A stretch of 61,544 nucleotides of DNA, taken from Mycolicibacterium porcinum. Its GTDB lineage: Bacteria; Actinomycetota; Actinomycetes; Mycobacteriales; Mycobacteriaceae. The position numbers and the translations under genes are program-made. Below the pieces are notes generated by a model. The model saw only the letters and a program-made list of their open reading frames with translations, ran no database searches and was not told where the DNA came from. The DNA lies in contig MSTD01000030.1 of the NCBI GenBank assembly GCA_001942045.1, positions 1-61,544 on the forward strand, written 5' to 3'. Positions 59,382 to 61,544 of the stretch are shown here, piece after piece; position 1 is the first letter of the stretch, and each line of letters begins with the position of its first letter.

Positions 59382-59879
59382 TCAGCCGGCTTCCGGGGCG
59401 CCCTCGCCGTAGCCGGCCAGCTCGGGTGCGGTCATCAACTGGTCCAGCAGGGGCCGCTGCCCGCTCAACAGTTTGACGCGTGCCGTCGCCACCGAAACCC
59501 AAGCAACACGGTCTATTTCGGGGAATTCGACGAACCGGCCCGACCCCTTCGGCAGCTCCACGGTGAAGGTGTTGCTGACGGCCGCTGTGACGTCGAAGTC
59601 GGCGCGCACCGCGAACGCGGTGACCAGCTTGCCGCCGGCCTGGCGTACCGGCGTGAGATCGATGCGCGGACCGGCGGGCGGCGCGGCGCCGAGTTCCTCG
59701 GTGAATTCACGTTGGGCCGCCGCCCACGGATCCTCCCCGGCGGCGTACTCCCCCTTGGGAATCGACCAGGCCCCGGCATCCTTGCGCGCCCAGAACGGCC
59801 CGCCCGGATGGGCGATCAGCACTTCCACATCGGTCCCGGCGAAGCGGTACAACAGGACACCGGCGCTCAGCTTTGCCAC
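59382..59879 (-). CDS. Nudix hydrolase
   Basis: 165-aa NUDIX domain protein. The Nudix box G-x5-E-x7-REUxEExGU is GEYAAGEDPWAAAQREFTEELGA. The N-terminal AKLSAGVLLYRFAGTDVEVLIAHPGGPFWARKDAGAWSIPKG is typical of the mycobacterial NTP-pyrophosphohydrolase-like group. The GTG at 59879 is chosen because family homology begins there. It hydrolyses nucleoside diphosphate linkages; the exact substrate is unknown. Its stop is close to the convergent reductase stop. Confidence 0.9.
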   Translation of the reverse strand: MAKLSAGVLLYRFAGTDVEVLIAHPGGPFWARKDAGAWSIPKGEYAAGEDPWAAAQREFTEELGAAPPAGPRIDLTPVRQAGGKLVTAFAVRADFDVTAAVSNTFTVELPKGSGRFVEFPEIDRVAWVSVATARVKLLSGQRPLLDQLMTAPELAGYGEGAPEAG

Positions 59880-60065
59880 GGCATGCACGCTACGCGGTGA
59901 CCCCGTCGCGCGGAGATGGGTGACGCGGGCCACTTTGCCAGAGCCTCGTAATTCCGATCACCCCTGCGGTATCCGCACCTACCGGGCCCGACTCCGGTTC
60001 CCGAGTGTGACGCAGCCCTCGTCAACAGTTTTCGGTGTGCCGGAATTTAATTTGTGAACTGCCGG

Positions 60066-60083
60066 TTAACACTTGAGTAACAC
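60066..60083 (+). promoter_or_regulatory. Possible MtrA-type direct repeat
   Basis: TTAACAC (60066-60072) and GTAACAC (60077-60083) are direct repeats 11 bases apart, in the 290-base divergent region upstream of a small secreted protein. MtrA-type response regulators bind GTAACA-like direct repeats. The assignment is tentative. Confidence 0.3.
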
Positions 60084-60170
60084 CTAAACGAACTGGCTTC
60101 GGCGCCCGGCGGTTCCCCGCTGCCGGACCGCCGCTTGCGGCATAACAGAACAAGAAAGAAGGCACGAAAG

Positions 60171-60470
60171 ATGATGAGGCTCGGATTTGCCACAGCACTG
60201 GTAGGCGCAGCAGCCGCAGCGGTGATCGGTCTGGCCGCACCCGCCCAGGCCGCGCCGACCGGACCGGGCAACGCCCAACAGACCATCAGCGAATTGCAGG
60301 CCCAGGGCTACAAGGTGGTCGTCAACCACGTCGGCTCGACCCCGCTGGACAAGGCGACCGTGGTGGCGGTACGACCGGGACAGACCTACACCCGGACAGA
60401 TTCCGGTAACCCGGGCGACAGCTTGCAGACCAATGTCGTCAACAAGACGGTTTACGTGGACGTGAAGTAA
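60171..60470 (+). CDS. Small secreted mycobacterial protein (PASTA-like)
   Basis: 99-aa exported protein: MMRLGFATALVGAAAAAVIGLAAPAQAAP is a clear signal peptide with an AQA-AP cleavage site. The mature domain (NAQQTISELQAQGYKVVVNHVGSTPLDKATVVAVRPGQTY) has the alpha-helix plus beta pattern of PASTA-like domains. It resembles in outline the secreted protein at 56852. ATG at 60171 has GAAGG upstream; a second ATG follows immediately. A strong terminator lies 20 bases after its stop. Function unknown. Confidence 0.85.
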   Translation: MMRLGFATALVGAAAAAVIGLAAPAQAAPTGPGNAQQTISELQAQGYKVVVNHVGSTPLDKATVVAVRPGQTYTRTDSGNPGDSLQTNVVNKTVYVDVK

Positions 60471-60490
60471 GTCCAAACTACGTGAAACAT

Positions 60491-60525
60491 CAAGGAGGGG
60501 CGCCCTTTTCGGGCGCCCCTCCTTG
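60491..60525. terminator. Strong terminator after the small secreted-protein gene
   Basis: A perfect 15-bp stem has arms at 60491-60505 and 60511-60525 and loop TTTTC, 20 bases downstream of the stop at 60470. It is followed by GTGTC, with no long U-run. Confidence 0.85.
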
Positions 60526-60571
60526 GTGTCTGAGTACGGCGCACCGTCCGGCGCCCGCTAGAGTCGCCAGC

Positions 60572-61342
60572 GTGCGACGTTTTGCCCGGTATGTCGCCCT
60601 CGGCGACAGCCAGACCGAAGGCCTGTGGGATGGCGACGACACCGTCGGCCTGATGGGTTTCGCCGATCGGCTTGCGATGCGGCTCGACGGGCTTCATCCG
60701 GGGCTGGGATATGCCAACCTCGCGATTCGCGGCCACCGCATCGGCGATGTGCTGAACACCCAACTGCCCACCGCCCTGTCCATGCAGCCCGACCTGGTGA
60801 CGGTCTGCATCGGCATGAACGATGTGACCCGGCCGGGGCGCTCGTTCACCCGCGCGCTGGGCGATCTCGAATGCATCTACCGGATGCTCGCGGACTCCGG
60901 CGCCACCGTCGTCACCACCACGTTCCCGGACATCACCCAGATCCTGCCGGTGGGCCGGCTACTCGGAAAGCGGGTGGTTCAGATCAACGACGCGATCGTC
61001 GAGGCCGCCGGCCGGTACGGGTTCCTCCTCGTCGACCTGTACTCGGCGCCGTCGATGCGCGAACCGGAGACCTGGAGCCCCGATCGGGTGCACGGCTCGG
61101 CGAAGGGCCACCAATTGTTCGCCGCAGCAGCGGCCGAGGCCCTCGGATTGCCTGGCAGTAACCATGATTGGGCGCTGGCGACCGGACCGGACCAGACCCA
61201 GTCGTTCCGGTCCCGGGCCTACTCCCAGGTGCTGTGGACGCAGAACATGCTCATGCCGTGGCTGTGGCGGCACCTGCGCGGGCAATCGGGAGGCGTGGGC
61301 CGTTCGCCCCGTCGTCCCGACCTGATGTGCCTGAGCGCCTAA
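60572..61342 (+). CDS. SGNH/GDSL hydrolase
   Basis: 256-aa esterase-like hydrolase without signal peptide. Block I has the nucleophile Ser13 in ALGDSQTEG; Gly in NLAIRGHR (block II) and Asn in IGMNDVTRP (block III) complete the oxyanion hole; Asp171 and His174 (SPDRVHGSAKGH) are the block V dyad. The GTG at 60572 fits the family start; an upstream in-frame extension would cross the terminator. The Trp/Arg-rich C-terminus (LWTQNMLMPWLWRHLRG) may bind membranes. The substrate is unknown. Confidence 0.9.
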   Translation: MRRFARYVALGDSQTEGLWDGDDTVGLMGFADRLAMRLDGLHPGLGYANLAIRGHRIGDVLNTQLPTALSMQPDLVTVCIGMNDVTRPGRSFTRALGDLECIYRMLADSGATVVTTTFPDITQILPVGRLLGKRVVQINDAIVEAAGRYGFLLVDLYSAPSMREPETWSPDRVHGSAKGHQLFAAAAAEALGLPGSNHDWALATGPDQTQSFRSRAYSQVLWTQNMLMPWLWRHLRGQSGGVGRSPRRPDLMCLSA

Positions 61343-61544
61343 CCGAAACCGAGGATCGACCATGCGAGGTCGGCCGGGCCGCCCGTCAGATTGCCCTCTC
61401 CGGCCTTCGCCACCATCGCCGGGCAGAACGTGGAGATCGCGATCCCGGTGAACATCGTGGCCGGGCCGAGCGACATCCCGCCGGCGTCGGCGACCTTGGC
61501 GGCCACGTCGGCGGCGTTCTGACCCGGCTCGGACAGCATCGGGC
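61339..61544 (-). CDS. DUF732-like protein (C-terminal part only)
   Basis: At least 68 codons open to the right edge. The sequence (LSEPGQNAADVAAKVADAGGMSLGPATMFTG, then STFCPAMVAK) resembles the mycobacterial DUF732 family of small secreted helical proteins, which often have a conserved Cys near the C-terminus. Its stop overlaps the convergent SGNH hydrolase stop. The N-terminus and signal peptide are outside the window. Confidence 0.55.
   Translation of the reverse strand, partial: PMLSEPGQNAADVAAKVADAGGMSLGPATMFTGIAISTFCPAMVAKAGEGNLTGGPADLAWSILGFG

Overview
The window is a high-GC actinobacterial chromosome segment, almost certainly from a non-tuberculous Mycolicibacterium-type mycobacterium. 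From about 1 to 46,900 it carries, in inverted order, the gene series known in M. tuberculosis as roughly Rv1860 down to Rv1814: apa, modC, modB, an SDR (Rv1856c-like), an F420-type oxidoreductase (Rv1855c-like), ndh, ureDGFCBA, a thioesterase (Rv1847-like), blaI/blaR-like genes, gnd, guaB1, two CNNM/CorC membrane proteins, glcB, a VWA protein, gcvP, the McdR/DUF151/FtsR/GarA/GcvH block, two DUF881 genes flanking sbp, pgsA2, secA2, BacA-type ABC transporters, an Rv1817-like flavoprotein, an Rv1815-like protease and an Erg3-like desaturase. No PE/PPE gene, insertion sequence, tRNA, rRNA or CRISPR array was seen. Differences from M. tuberculosis include no modA, no ilvG between secA2 and bacA, and a tandem duplicate of the bacA-type gene.

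Region 1-10,100 holds the 3'-open apa/mod operon, a divergent oxidoreductase pair, the type II NADH dehydrogenase, and a complete urease operon (structural ureABC, accessory ureFGD) read on the minus strand. Region 10,130-11,680 is an iron-control island: a gene behind an IdeR-type box, then a second IdeR-type box lying inside a near-consensus promoter, followed about 60-90 bases later by a perfect terminator hairpin. That layout and location match the IdeR-controlled small RNA MrsI (ncRv11846) of M. tuberculosis. Region 11,680-24,000 has the BlaI repressor with an M56 metalloprotease, pentose-phosphate, purine-salvage and glyoxylate enzymes, and two CNNM transporters preceded by a structured leader with a small translationally coupled ORF.

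Region 24,000-38,100 contains a VWA surface protein and then an almost unbroken minus-strand series from secA2 to gcvP. It joins protein export, phospholipid synthesis, the divisome-linked regulators FtsR and McdR, and glycine/2-oxoglutarate metabolism (GcvH, GcvP, GarA). gcvP is under a tandem glycine riboswitch. Region 38,100-46,900 has the two BacA-like exporters, a KstR-box operon of a VOC protein and a KstD-like flavoprotein, a secreted serine protease, a lectin-LysM protein and a sterol-desaturase-like di-iron membrane enzyme.

Region 46,900-61,544 is less conserved with M. tuberculosis: a type-B carboxylesterase divergent from a DszC/SfnB-like flavoenzyme, a paired SMR drug exporter, an MFS transporter whose frame runs into the SMR gene, a TetR-SDR pair divergent from a second LysA-like decarboxylase, malQ, two small secreted proteins, a ferritin-like di-iron protein overlapping its probable reductase, a Nudix hydrolase, an SGNH hydrolase, and the end of a DUF732-like gene. 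The best candidates for new biology are the CNNM leader, the di-iron/reductase pair, the KstR-box operon and the iron/sRNA island.
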